The notes under the pieces: generated by a model | The model's database searches: none | What the model was told of the DNA's origin: nothing | What the model saw: only the letters and a program-made list of their open reading frames with translations | Origin: Lenisia limosa | Taxonomy: Eukaryota; Breviatea | Direction: 5' to 3' | DNA length: 28,837 bases | Assembly: GCA_001655205.1 (NCBI GenBank) | Contig: LPNZ01005454.1 | Coordinates: 1 to 28,837 of the forward strand | Shown: piece after piece, positions 1 through 10,900 of the stretch | How positions within the stretch are numbered: the first letter of the stretch is position 1 | Layout of the letters: each line of letters begins with the position of its first letter | Position numbers and translations under genes: made by a program

Positions 1-514
1 TAGCAGCGCAAGCATCAGGAGCAGCTGTTGCGTCAGCGCAAGATGAGCCTGCCGGGCACTGTGTACAGGATGTTTCGGTGTTTCCAGTGGCATACCATCC
101 GGTTAAACAATTAGTGCAAGTTGAAGTTCCACTTGCAGAATGCTTACCAGGACCACAATCAGCAGGAACAGAGGAAGGCGTAGCACAGCTTTGACCAGCA
201 GGACAAGGAGAACAAACAGAGTTCACAGNNNNNNNNNNAGTTGGATCTGCACACATGTAGCCTGCAGGACAATTAACACAGCTCGTAGTACCGACAGGGG
301 AAGACTGTCCGGCTGCACAAATCACAGGAGCTACACTGGTACTGGCACAGCTGTACCCTTCAGGACAAGACGTGCAGCTCGTAGCACCGTCCAAAGAATA
401 CTCGGTAGCAGCGCAAGCATCAGGAGCAGCTGTTGCGTCAGCGCAAGATGAGCCTGCCGGGCACTGTGTACAGGATGTTTCAGTGTTTCCAGTAGCATAC
501 CATCCGGTAGTACA
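1..514 (-). repeat. Tandem 405-bp (135-residue) unit inside the Cys-rich gene
   Basis: Bases 1 to about 109 match 406 to about 514 with only two differences that I can see, then diverge. The spacing of 405 bp is a multiple of three, so this is an in-frame internal duplication of 135 codons. It also covers the small N gap at 229-238. The near identity suggests recent duplication or gene conversion, and the array may go on to the left of the window. Confidence 0.85.
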
Positions 515-1906
515 AGAAGAACAAGCAGCCAATCCACCACCAGAGTACTTTCCGGCTCCACAGTCGACTGGAGCAACGGACGGGTCAAGACAAGACTTTC
601 CCACAGGGCAGGGGGTACAAGAAGAAGCCGATGTAGAGGAGTACGATCCAGGAGAACAGATATCTTTCATCCCAGTCAAACAGAAGGAACCAGCAGGACA
701 CGGTAAACAGGCTGTTGAGGAACTGTATTCGGTATCCACACACTGAACCTTTCCGGTACCATCAGTATTAGGGCAAGCCCAACCAGAAGGACACATATCG
801 CATGACGTACCATCACTTGAAGAAATCTCACCCGCGGAACATTCCTAAAAACAGTGTAAGAGTACATTTGAGAGACCCTGCGTTGACTGTACTGTTGAGA
901 AATGAGTATGGCTTCGCTCTGTCCAAAAAATCTGAAATTGTCGACAAAACTGAGAAATATTGATATTTTATTGTTAATCTTTTGCAGACTTAATGAAGTA
1001 TTAGATATGAGAGACTAAAAAAAATGCAATATTTAGCGGAACATGCTTTGTTTACTACAAATTGATAGCTCAAATATTAGCGTAAATAAAATCCTCATGA
1101 AACGCAATGTAAGTATGTTTAAAATGTGTAAGTGTGATATCCTGGTTCCGGTTCTTAGTTCTGTTTTTCTGGTTGTCGGTTCTCAGATTTTGAACTCAAT
1201 TTTTCCATTTTAAAGCTTCACTCCCGATTCCAGTTTTCGGTTACCATATTTTGAAAAGAGTCGTTTCTGGTTTTTTCATCCCCAGGTTGGTCATTTATTT
1301 CTCTAATTGTTCTCTTTTTTCTCTCTTTCTACACACAATTAGAAAAATTGTAACCAAAAGTGAAGTTTCAATTTTGAGACCTAACTATAAATAATATTTA
1401 CCTCGGTAACCCTATACCATTATTTCTAAGGTAGCAAAGTATAGGCCCTAGATATCAGTTTTGGCATGTCAGAGGAGGAAAAGTAAACCTTGAGGGGTAT
1501 GCTTATTGTATGATAGTATCTCATAAGGCATAAACAAGAGCTTCACCTTTACATGTGAAATATCAATTTAAAGACACAGTTTAACCCACGGCAGATTCCC
1601 ATCATACTGAGCAAGTTCCACTTGTCGACTGTCCAAGAGCTGTTGAGGCTGTTCCTGCGGGACACTTCGTGGGCGCGTCTAATCCACCAGTACAACTGCG
1701 AGGATTAGTCCAAGAAGTGACTGTTACACCTTAAATAAACGTAATATTATCATTCCCACTCACTAATAACCAGCATGACACTGGAGGCAAGATCCAGAGT
1801 CAAAAAATTCCCCTGTCGAACAAGATGCCTGGCAGAATTGAGACAAACATAATAACAAAACTAATAGTAAGGGGGATAAACCCCTGAGTCTTGGTTCAAC
1901 TGACAT
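1..1906 (-). CDS. Secreted Cys-rich protein with GCC2/GCC3 (ephrin-receptor-like) repeats, 3' part outside window
   Basis: I read three exons on the minus strand: 1906-1771, 1729-1608, and 844 down past base 1. The introns are 41 nt (1730-1770) and 763 nt (845-1607). Phases agree at both joins. The first ATG (1906-1904) opens a textbook signal peptide: a short charged start, then PLLLVLLLCLSQF, with likely cleavage after CQA. The mature part repeats the pattern C-x2-CPAG(Y/S)-x-C with about 20-30 residues between clusters, for example CPAGSSCADATAAPDAC and CPEGYSCAS. This is the pattern of the GCC2/GCC3 or ephrin-receptor-like Cys-rich family found on surface proteins of many protists and animals. 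No membrane anchor is seen because the gene leaves the window. The frame stays open through a 10-base gap at 229-238. The surface location is inferred from the signal peptide. Binding partner and function are unknown. Confidence 0.75.
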
Positions 1907-2162
1907 TAAACTTTACATTGAGCACTAAATTTTCGTTAAAAAATAGCACATTAGAGATTACACTTTAAAATAATTATTATCTAAACAGGTTCGATGTCAT
2001 TAGCTTTTCTTTTTCAAACATTGTTTCAAAACAATTCAATAGATCAATTACGGTCCCGTGCGGTAACCAGGCCCTAAGCCCTTTTTAATTTGATGTGATT
2101 CTTTTCCTCCCCCTTTTAAAACGTTGAATAGCATTTTAACGTGTAAATAAAACGATGGGTAG
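1907..2162. promoter_or_regulatory. Short divergent intergenic region
   Basis: About 256 bp separate the start codon of the Cys-rich gene (minus) from the first supported exon of the asparaginyl-tRNA synthetase (plus). Both promoters, and the unplaced first exon of the synthetase, must fit here. I see AT-rich sequence with no recognisable core promoter motif. Confidence 0.4.
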
Positions 2163-5100
2163 GGGTACTTTAAGGAAGAAGTTAGTCTTATTACTGTAGG
2201 TGAAGAACAGAAGCCGGCTGCCGATGTCCCTCTTGGACCTGATGGAAAGCCTCTCTCAAAGCAAGCGATTAAGCGAATGAAGAAGCAGCTAGAGGCTGAA
2301 AAGAAAAAGGTTTGCTGCAGGTCTCCAAATTTACTTTCTAAGGCTGAGAAAGCTGCTCTCCAAGCCGAAAAGAAGGCTCAGCAAGAAAAAGAGAAGGCTG
2401 CTAAGGCTGCTGAAGTCACCACCATTACTATGGACACATCTCTTCCCGAAGCCAACAAGGTTTGTCCATTTATAACCCTACCTATCGCCACCTCAACACC
2501 CTTTCCCTTTAATTAATTGATAATGTTGTATGTTAATGGCCAGTAAGGCCGGAGAATGAGGTATTCTTCTCAGTTCATGAGTGCTACGATCACCTCCTTG
2601 ACTATTCATTCCTGTAGATTAAGCTTCGCAACGTGAAGGACAACATTGGCAAGCGCGTTCTTTGCCGTGGATGGGTAGGTGGCGCTGTTTTAATCTTTAT
2701 GCACTCGCTATTATTTTTTAAAATGTGAGTTGAATTTTGTGCTGTTGTATTCTCCATTTTTCAGCACATGATAAATACATAATCACAGTCAAAAAAAAAT
2801 GCAGAGACTAGGGTTGCCGTAAATAATGACCATTCAGTGCCACAGAGTACGTACTCAGGGTGCGTCCCTCATCTTCATTGTGCTCCGTGACGGATCTGGT
2901 TACCTCCAAACTGTCCTTGCTGGCGACCTTGTTGGCGGCTTTTCTTCTTCTTTTTTTTTTTTGTGCAGTTTATAAAATTGATTACATTATTTTCATTTAT
3001 ATGAATAGGATCTTAATTGTCTAAAACACCTGGGTTTCACATCAACCCCCCAGGCCAAGACCAAGGAGGCACGTGCACTCACCCGCGAAACATCCGTGGC
3101 GATCTACGGAACTCTCCACGCTGACGAGAGGGCCGAGGGCGGTGCTGAACTGCGTGCTGACTACTGGGAGGTGGGAGGCGAGAGTCAGTTCGGGGGCATA
3201 AGGCCTTGTATTACCTTTTTCGCAACTGCCTATATGCCACGTTGTAAAGTACTACTGCCTATACCTTCATAAGAATTGAATTTAATATTGTACGTCTCTC
3301 ACATACAGTATTTAAAAGTCAGAAATCTCCTTGTCTTCATTTGACTTTTTGTATTTCTCAGAATTTCGTCAGCGAATACAATAAAGTTTTGTCTTTTGTT
3401 GTTGTTTTTTTTTTTGTTTTTTTTTACCCCCCCCCCCCNNNNNNNNNNNNNNNNNNNNNNNNNNNNNNNNNNNNNNNNNNNNNNNNNNNNNNNNNNNNNN
3501 NNNNNNNNNNNNNNNNNNNNNNNNNNNNNNNNNNNNNNNAAGCCGGACCGGAGGTGCTCTTTGACAACCGGCACATCGTCCTTCGTGGCTCCAAGGCATC
3601 CAACATCCTCAAGGTATGGAGTCTTTCTTTCGCTGGGGTATACAACCGTTAGTTTGATTGGGGGGGAGGGGTACTTAATTCTCAGCTTTGGTATGTGTTG
3701 AGGTGGTATTAGGGCTTCACTTTGATTCGGAAAATATATGAATTTCTCGATAAATCCTCTAAAACTATCGCTGTTTAAGCNNNNNNNNNNNNNNNNNNNN
3801 NNNNNNNNNNNNNNNNNNNNNNNNNNNNNNNNNNNNNNNNNNNNNNNNNNNNNNNNNNNNNNNNNNNNNNNNNNNNNNNNNNNNNNNNNNNNNNNNNNNN
3901 NNNNNNNNNNNNNNNNNNNNNNNNNNNNNNNNNNNNNNNNNNNNNNNNNNNNNNNNNNNNNNNNNNNNNNNNNNNNNNNNNNNNNNNNNNNNNNNNNNNN
4001 NNNNNNNNNNNNNNNNNNNNNNNNNNNNNNNNNNNNNNNNNNNNNNNTAAGCCAGCAAGGTAAAATTCCGGGCTATTATTTTGAAACAAATCCAAATGAA
4101 ACCGTAAAACCATCACAACACCTGGTAGATTTTATTTTTAGTCTTCTCCCCCTTCATTTTGTTTTCTTACCTTCNNNNNNNNNNNNNNNNNNNNNNNNNN
4201 NNNNNNNNNNNNNNNNNNNNNNNNNNNNNNNNNNNNNNNNNNNNNNNNNNNNNNNNNNNNNNNNNNNNNNNNNNNNNNNNTCCAAACTCAGTGTGAAGGC
4301 GGCTCCTCCCTCTTCAATGTGAGCACTTTGTTTGCCTCATTTTTTGATTCACACTGTCACAGTGTCTAATAATGCATCCAGGTTGACTACTTCCAAGAAA
4401 AGGCCTACCTCACCCAGTCTAGCCAGGTGAGTTGCTCAGCTTTTGCCTGTTTGGGGCTTCTTATAAATTTTGTCAGTCTCGTACGCTTGTCCTTTTTGAT
4501 TCTAATTCAAATATTCTGATACTTTAGCTCTATCTTGAAACTCTTATCCCTTCAATGGGTGATGTTTTCTGTATCCTTCCCTCCTACAGAGCTGAAAAAA
4601 GGTTTGTGTTATAAAAGTAATGGGTGGACGGCTTCGGCCAGATACACCATACAATGTACTGATTATTTACCCGTGATAGTCGCACCCGGCGCCATCTTGC
4701 CGAGTTCACACATGTCGAGGCTGAGTGCCCCTTCTTGGACTTTGACGAGCTCATGGATCGCATTGAGGACCTTGTATGTGACGTCACCGAACGCGTCATG
4801 AACACCTCAACCGAACTCATGAAGGAGGTGTGTTTTGAGTTCCTACGGACACAAAAAAGGACTGAATGTCTGTATGAAATCTTCATAAATATTGAGACAC
4901 ATTGCCCTTTTTGGACTTGGTACACGTAATAGATAAACACTTAGGAGCTGTACCTGGTTCAGGGGGGGGGGGGGGGNNNNNNNNNNNNNNNNNNNNNNNN
5001 NNNNNNNNNNNNNNNNNNNNNNNNNNNNNNNNNNNNNNNNNNNNNNNNNNNNNNNNNNNNNNNNNNNNNNNNNNNNNNNNNNNNNNNNNNNNNNNNNNNN

Positions 5101-6127
5101 NNNNNGTAATTTGACAACTGTCCAGATCAACCCTGAGTTCAAGGCTCCCCAGCGCCCTTTCAGAAGAATGTCGTATGTTGATGCCATTGAGTGGCTCAGA
5201 AACGAGAAGGTCTTCAAGGTGGGTCTTATTTTATTATTGTGTCTTCCCTTTTTCTTAGTCCCTTTTGATCTTGTTGAAATGTCACACTTACCATGCAGGA
5301 TGGTGGAGAAATTCTCTACGAATTTGGTGATGATATTCCCGAATCAGCTGAGCGCTACATGACTGACAAAATCAACGAGCCCATCTTCCTCCATTCGTAA
5401 GCGACAATCATTGTTTTTTTTTGTTTTTGTTTTTTGAAGAATATGAATTAATTTTGGTGGACGACTTCGACCCAGCAACAGTCCATTCACCTTATTTTCA
5501 TAACAAATATAAATGACCGTTTTAGATTCCCTGCCTCTCTTAAGTCCTTCTACATGCCAAGGTGCAAGGATGATAACCGTCTCACCGAATCTGTAAGCGG
5601 GAAACCTCCCTCCCCCCGTGAATGTCCTTTTCCTTGAATTCTTCTCTCATACGCAGGTTGATCTTCTCATGCCCAACGTGGGAGAGATTGTTGGTGGCTC
5701 AATGCGTTGCTGGAACTATGACGACCTCATGGCCGTATAAGGGGTTGTCTTTATATCATCCTAGTAATGGCTCTATGGGAGGTTGTCTTTATATCATCCA
5801 AGTCATTCATGACGTCATACCTTCCCCAGGCATTTTTACATTTTAGGGTTACAAGCGCGAAGGCATCACTGACGTGGAGTCATACTATTGGTTCACGGAC
5901 CAGCGTAAATACGGCTCCGTCCCCCATGGTGGCTATGGCCTCGGCCTTGAACGGTAAGCTCATTGGGGCTGTTTACAGATGTCCTTTGTCCTTTTCTCGT
6001 TTCTGCACACCTTATTCCCTCCGCTGTGCTGATGTAACATCTTAGTTTCCTCTGTTGGGTTTTGGACCTCCACCATGTTCGCGAGACCTGTGTGTACCCC
6101 CGTTACATCGAACGCTGCAAGCCCTAG
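2163..6127 (+). CDS. Cytosolic asparaginyl-tRNA synthetase (class II)
   Basis: Charges tRNA-Asn with asparagine in the cytosol. I read exons at 2163-2309, 2343-2459, 2618-2674, 2838-2930, 3054-3170, an exon ending 3613, one probably ending 4059, one ending 4318, 4382-4426, 4528-4601, 4680-4827, 5126-5218, 5299-5396, 5526-5592, 5657-5734, 5847-5953 and 6046-6127. Order of parts: a Lys/Glu/Ala-rich helical N-terminal extension typical of eukaryotic AsnRS; the anticodon-binding OB fold ([11 protein letters not shown], then [20 protein letters not shown]); the catalytic core with YLTQSSQLYLE; class II motif 2 ([20 protein letters not shown]); GEIVGGSMR; and motif 3 ([10 protein letters not shown]). 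It ends in [10 protein letters not shown] then TAG, the usual AsnRS tail. Motif 1 is hidden in the N runs at 3781-4047 and 4175-4280. The start codon is not placed: an in-frame TAG lies just before 2163, so a short first exon must lie upstream. The gene name in other organisms is NARS or DED81; I leave the symbol empty. Confidence 0.95.
2310..2342 (+). other. 33-nt intron in the AsnRS N-terminal extension, stop-free and in frame
   Basis: The segment starts GTTTGC and ends TTCTAAG. Removing it joins KKK to AEKAALQ inside a charged helical stretch. Keeping it would add 11 residues ([11 protein letters not shown]) that break the Lys/Glu/Ala pattern. It has no stop and a length divisible by three, so only RNA data can prove it is removed. 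Confidence 0.6.
3439..5105. other. Four assembly gaps inside the AsnRS gene
   Basis: Runs of N cover 3439-3539, 3781-4047, 4175-4280 and 4977-5105. The first follows a run of C and the last follows a run of G, so these look like places where reads failed at homopolymers. They hide parts of two or three exons, including the residues around class II motif 1. Confidence 0.95.
5743..5799 (+). repeat. Direct repeat inside an AsnRS intron
   Basis: A 19-base sequence (GGTTGTCTTTATATCATCC) occurs at 5743-5761 and again at 5781-5799, 38 bp apart, within the 112-nt intron 5735-5846. The bases after each copy differ. It looks like a partial tandem duplication that lengthened the intron. Confidence 0.8.
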
Positions 6128-7070
6128 GCTACCTCCAGGAAATCAGGAAATTAGGAGATACATGTTTTTTTCTCTTCAACTGCCACCTTTCTCCAACACT
6201 CTGGTTGATTTTTTTAGTTTTCACTTGTTCTAAGTTGTCCAAAACCACCACCATCATCACATACACACTTACACGCAACTTGCATGAGTCTTAATAAATA
6301 CAAAAGGGGGGACAGATAGTGTGGTAATATTTCCGGAGGAATCCCATGCAATCCCATAATTCCATGCATACCTTCTNNNNNNNNNNNNNNNNNNNNNNNN
6401 NNNNNNNNNNNNNNNNNNNNNNNNNNNNNNNNNNNNNNNNNNNNNNNNNNNNNNNNNNNNNNNNNNNNTTCCACCAGCACCACTCTCCAAAACCCGGTTT
6501 CCACCATCCACCACTGTTTTTGGCAAAATCGTTGTATATATTATATATCATATATCATATATATACATATAATTATATCATATGATATGTCTAGAAAATA
6601 ATAATTAGACCTAATTTGTACCTAATAGATCCTAATACATTTGAATTACATAACTACACATAACTGAAACTGTTTACTCAATGACTCAACTGTGACTGTT
6701 GTGACTCAATCGAAGGGACTCAATGTCCTACTATTGCAATATTACATTATACTACTAGACCCCTCGTAAATAAGGAGGAAACAACGAAGTATTAGGATAT
6801 AACACAATTAACCTTCAAAGGTGAACTGCACGGGACTGTAATCCCCTGATGTTATGTGGGACTGAAATCAGACAGGGGTTTCATATTACGATTTTTCATC
6901 ACAATACTTAAAATACAATATGCTGTTCGTATCATGGAATAAAATATTTGTGTTGGTGCCCTCTAGAACACGAATGTAATCTTTCAAAGATGATAACTCA
7001 CAATTTTCCTATGTTCCACAAAATGTTAAACAACAGTATTATATTCGAAGTCAGTTTTGAACATAATCAG
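6128..7070. other. Intergenic region between AsnRS and the next plus-strand gene
   Basis: About 940 bp without a supported gene. It holds an N run (6377-6468), an AT-rich palindromic cluster (6535-6590) and strongly AT-rich unique sequence. Two copies of TGACTCA (6682-6688 and 6702-6708) and a related GGACTCA lie close together. First exons of the following gene may be hidden here, since its start was not found. Confidence 0.6.
6535..6590. repeat. AT-rich palindromic cluster
   Basis: A run of overlapping ATATCATAT / ATATGATAT units with several dyads, including TATCATATGATA. It resembles shorter copies in introns elsewhere in the window (near 8074, 13285, 17945, 18161, 18902 and 25431). Confidence 0.7.
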
Positions 7071-7880
7071 GTTTCTGGAGACCCAAACTCGTACTCTGGA
7101 TTCTTCGGCTGTCTGAATTCCCTAACAATGGAATGCTCACAGTCGAGTGTACATCAGACTGTTCTTTGTCAATTTATCATTCTCAAACCGGGGGGAGGCC
7201 AAGTACCATTATTTGGAGGAAGCGGGGGTCTTTGAGCCAAACTGTGGTGTTTTATCCCTTCTCAGACCCGGGGGTGAAGGGCACATACGGAGCAGACGAT
7301 TGGGGAATGGTGGCCCACTCGGGAGTAAGCGGATATAACTTCCACATCTGTAGTAAAGACCATGTAAGCAAGAAGTAGATAGTTCCATTTATATTCTCTT
7401 AGGGGTTCACGTATGAAATTTCTGGAATTGGAATTTGCTCGGGTACGGGACCCAAACAAAAGTCCGTTTCTGACTGAAGGAAGCTCTGCAGATTGATGAA
7501 TGTAAGGTTATATTCTCCTCCTTATTGGTGAATCCTGGAACTTGAAAAGAATATCTAAATTGTAAATATCATTTTTTCTACAGGCTACACGCTAACATTC
7601 CTATCATAAATTACTTTGAGCAATGCCATGCTCTGTCCCAGTCGGTGTCAACCCCTGAGTCGGCATATTGCAATGATCGAGATTGCAGCATTGTGACTCC
7701 TTTGTTCTGGGGGTGAGTAAAGTGATGGACCTACAGGGCCGTAGTCATGTATCCATTGTTGACATAGTTTGTTAGCGTTCATAAAAGACAACTGTGTTCC
7801 TTCCCAGTATTTCTAGACCATTAGTACCTTTCAGTTCCAACATCAAGAATAGCGTGATAGTCAGTCCATTTTTTGGGTAA
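7071..7880 (+). CDS. Unrecognised five-exon protein, N-terminus not found
   Basis: Five exons join with matching phases: 7071-7227, 7266-7363, 7403-7461, 7584-7712 and 7808-7880, ending in TAA at 7878. The introns are 38, 39, 122 and 95 nt. The joined frame has even composition and scattered Cys, with stretches such as YSGFFGCLNSLTMECSQSS, GADDWGMVAHSGVSGYNFHI, and a C-terminal IVSPFFG. Cys pairs with YxFxIC followed by a GIC motif are loosely like lectin-type MRH/ATG27 lumenal domains, but I would not claim that family. No signal peptide was found. The gene probably begins upstream, since 7071 is preceded by an acceptor-like AATCAG. It is convergent with the cyclase gene; the two stop codons lie about 55 bp apart. 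Real gene: likely. Function: unknown. Confidence 0.45.
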
Positions 7881-7934
7881 ATCATTTGATAACACATCCA
7901 GTGGCTCGTATCTGGGAGTAATAAACAGAATTCC

Positions 7935-10900
7935 TTACACAAGGAGACTTGCCTGTCGCCCCGCCACTTTCACACGATCAAGACATCTGAATTGTTCAGA
8001 AATGAAAAAAGAATGGGTCTTGTTTATCTGATCAAGGTGTTCCCTGAAAAGAAATTGAGAATGGAGTATTATCACTATGATATGATATAATGATATAGCA
8101 GAACATATATTGCTACAATAGATCCTCCTCACCTGCACATTAACTCATGGTAAACATGCGCATATGCTTCTTCCGATATGATAGCTGCGACCTGAAAGTC
8201 AAACACAAGAATTCCCGGCAAACTCCATATCTGTAACAAATTGCTCTCAACCTAGCTGCCAAATTGACGGTATCACCAATTACCCCATATTTCAGTTTTT
8301 GTACTGCTCCTTGAAAGTAAATTCAGCATTAGATAATTGAGTATAGTGTTGTAACAGCACAATCAGAAGGATCCGTTTGACAACTCATATGATGAATAGA
8401 AATATAATTTACCTTTAGGTTTGTACAATTCCCACAACTTCATTTGGCTTACCGACATTGCCCGTGAGAACATAGCCACAAGATACTCCAATGACAATTA
8501 CAAGCTCCCCCGTTTGTTTTGTCAGTGCCTAGAGAGTTGATGACTACGTTGGTTACCATATATTTTTGATTTAGTGACAAAGCATGACCTTTGATTTCCA
8601 CTGCGGTTTTGCAACCCTTATATGGGTGATTATTGACATTGAATGGCGCATTCCAAAAGGCTAAAACTCCTTCTCCTTCAAATCTAGCGTGTGACTGGAA
8701 ACCTTAACCCTACTCTCCGACTGTCCCTTCATTTGAAGTAATGAGCTCGTACACGTCTTCAAGGTAACTCGTCAACACACTTATCAATTTAGCAGGATGC
8801 AAATCTAAATGTCACAGTGCACCATTCTGGCTAACTCTCTGATATTGCCGTGAAGCCTTTAAGTCCACAGAATAGAACTGTCATATACTGCGGCTTGAAC
8901 CCAATCTACTCTATTACCCAAAAAGCTCTGGTATTCATTCGTTTTTGTAATCACACACTCACAGAAGCCTCTTTTTTGGAATGCACAATCATTGTTGCAA
9001 CAGCAGATGGAATATACTTTGCAAATGAAATCACTTTTCTTTGCATATCTAATAATTGGACGCACAAATCAAACCTTCAAATCCAATTGACATCTTGTAA
9101 ATTTCGGTTATTCTTGAATTGTTCAATACTTTTGAGCTACACCATGAACATACCACAAACAATGACATACACTTGAGAGTCCGCAAATTGCAGCTTCGTC
9201 AAACCTTCCAGTCTTGATGGTTAAGAAACAATAGATGTTTACCTGTTTGCTAGCTCGTTGAATGACTTAGCCGTATGAATTGAGATAAAAAGGACAATGA
9301 GACTTGTTGCAAATAACAGGATAAGGCTAATAATCAAAAGAAGTTGTCGGTTGTTTTTGAATTCATCCTTTAAGGTCGCTATTGCGTCTTCAAACTAAAA
9401 TGGTAGTCAAATCACCACTTCTTTGAGGCATAATCCCTATCACCTCAAGAGTATAAACAGTGTTTTCGCTTCTAAGAACCATTATTTCATAATAGTCATT
9501 GTTGAAACTAATGAGACGGGCCTATCGATGTTATGTATTTTATGGCACAAACAGAAACTAGGGATCCGTCATTTGTAACATCATTGTAATAGTCATTATG
9601 AACTAGCCTTTGCCATTGGCTGTCAATGGAATCTAAAACCTAAGTAGTCAGGGAGCCTAAAAACAATACAGTGTCAACATACTGAAAGAGCAGTGGCAAC
9701 CACCAGCTCGTCTAATCTTTCCTGAAGCGAAACGTACTGCAGACAATAATAACCCAAATCGTAACCAACTTGTACGGGTACTACCACTTCACCCTCATTA
9801 GAAATGTAAGCCAAAACCCTGTTGTCTGGTGTGAAAAGGCAAATTGATTGCCCAGCTCCAAGAATATTCTATGTCATGTTAATTAAACGTTTTCCTCCCA
9901 ACTAGAATATCATTAAATCGTATGTTGACAAAATGAGCAGCTGAATGTGACTCGATGGGTTCTCCAATTCCTGATAATAACTTTCAAATACTGCCACAAC
10001 GAAGTGCACATTGTTACCTGCTGTATTCTCGCGTGAAGTTGTCCACCTATTTCAGTTAATACAGATTTTAACTTACTTTGATGGGGGATATGATGTCCAC
10101 GGTTCATCTTCAGACTACAAATCATGAGTCAATAATAAACGTACAAAGATGTAAACCGCAGCAATACTGAGAATGGGTATTTCTTCGGTATTTCTGAAGG
10201 TTGGATACAAATGGTATCGCTGTATTCAGTTAGTTATCAAGGTTCAACTACTATTATGCCTCGTGCGACTTCAGCGTTGTCGTACCATCTGCAAATGTCA
10301 AGATATACAAAAGGTTTTCCTCATTACAGATTTTGACGCTCCATTCCTTTCCTCCAAGGGGAAACGGGTAACCCAAATTCATCAATTGATGCAATAAGTT
10401 GCACACCGTCCCCAGATAACTGAGAGATAAAATACATGTATCATATGTGTTATTATACCAAGTTAAATGGAAACCATTCACTGGTTTTATTTTCAAAATT
10501 ATGAAAAGTATTTACAACCAACGCATTACTTCTCGGCTAAATGTTAAGATATTACAATACTCGGTTACAAAATAGGTGAATAAATAAACATCTGTTTGAT
10601 GCGTAGTCAGAATATCCGGATTTCTTCTTGAATATCTTGGACGTTAGTCACAAACAGAACAAACCGCCAAACGACTTTTCGAGTTATATCAACATCGCTT
10701 AACCAGCCCATAACACCCAAGTTTGCTATGCGAGTGTTCATTTTTGATTGTTGCTAAGTAATCAAAGTGAATTCAACCCTTACTGTCAAAACTCTTTCTG
10801 AACTCTCAGAAACGATTTGAGCAAGAGCAGTATGTATCTAAGTGGTAATATAGAAGGCGGCCTGATGCTGTCATACAATTTTTTGCTCTGACAATACTGC

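Noticed and set aside
372-746. Long plus-strand open frame over the Cys-rich gene
   Set aside because: It is the antisense shadow of the repeats; the minus strand has the signal peptide, Cys pattern and matching splice phases.
3341-4322. Open frames running through the N stretches
   Set aside because: They exist only because N codons carry no stops; no protein signal on either side supports them as single frames.
6675-6725. Cluster of TGACTCA sites as a bZIP-bound enhancer
   Set aside because: Two exact 7-mers plus one partial in AT-rich DNA can arise by chance, and no gene start is placed nearby.
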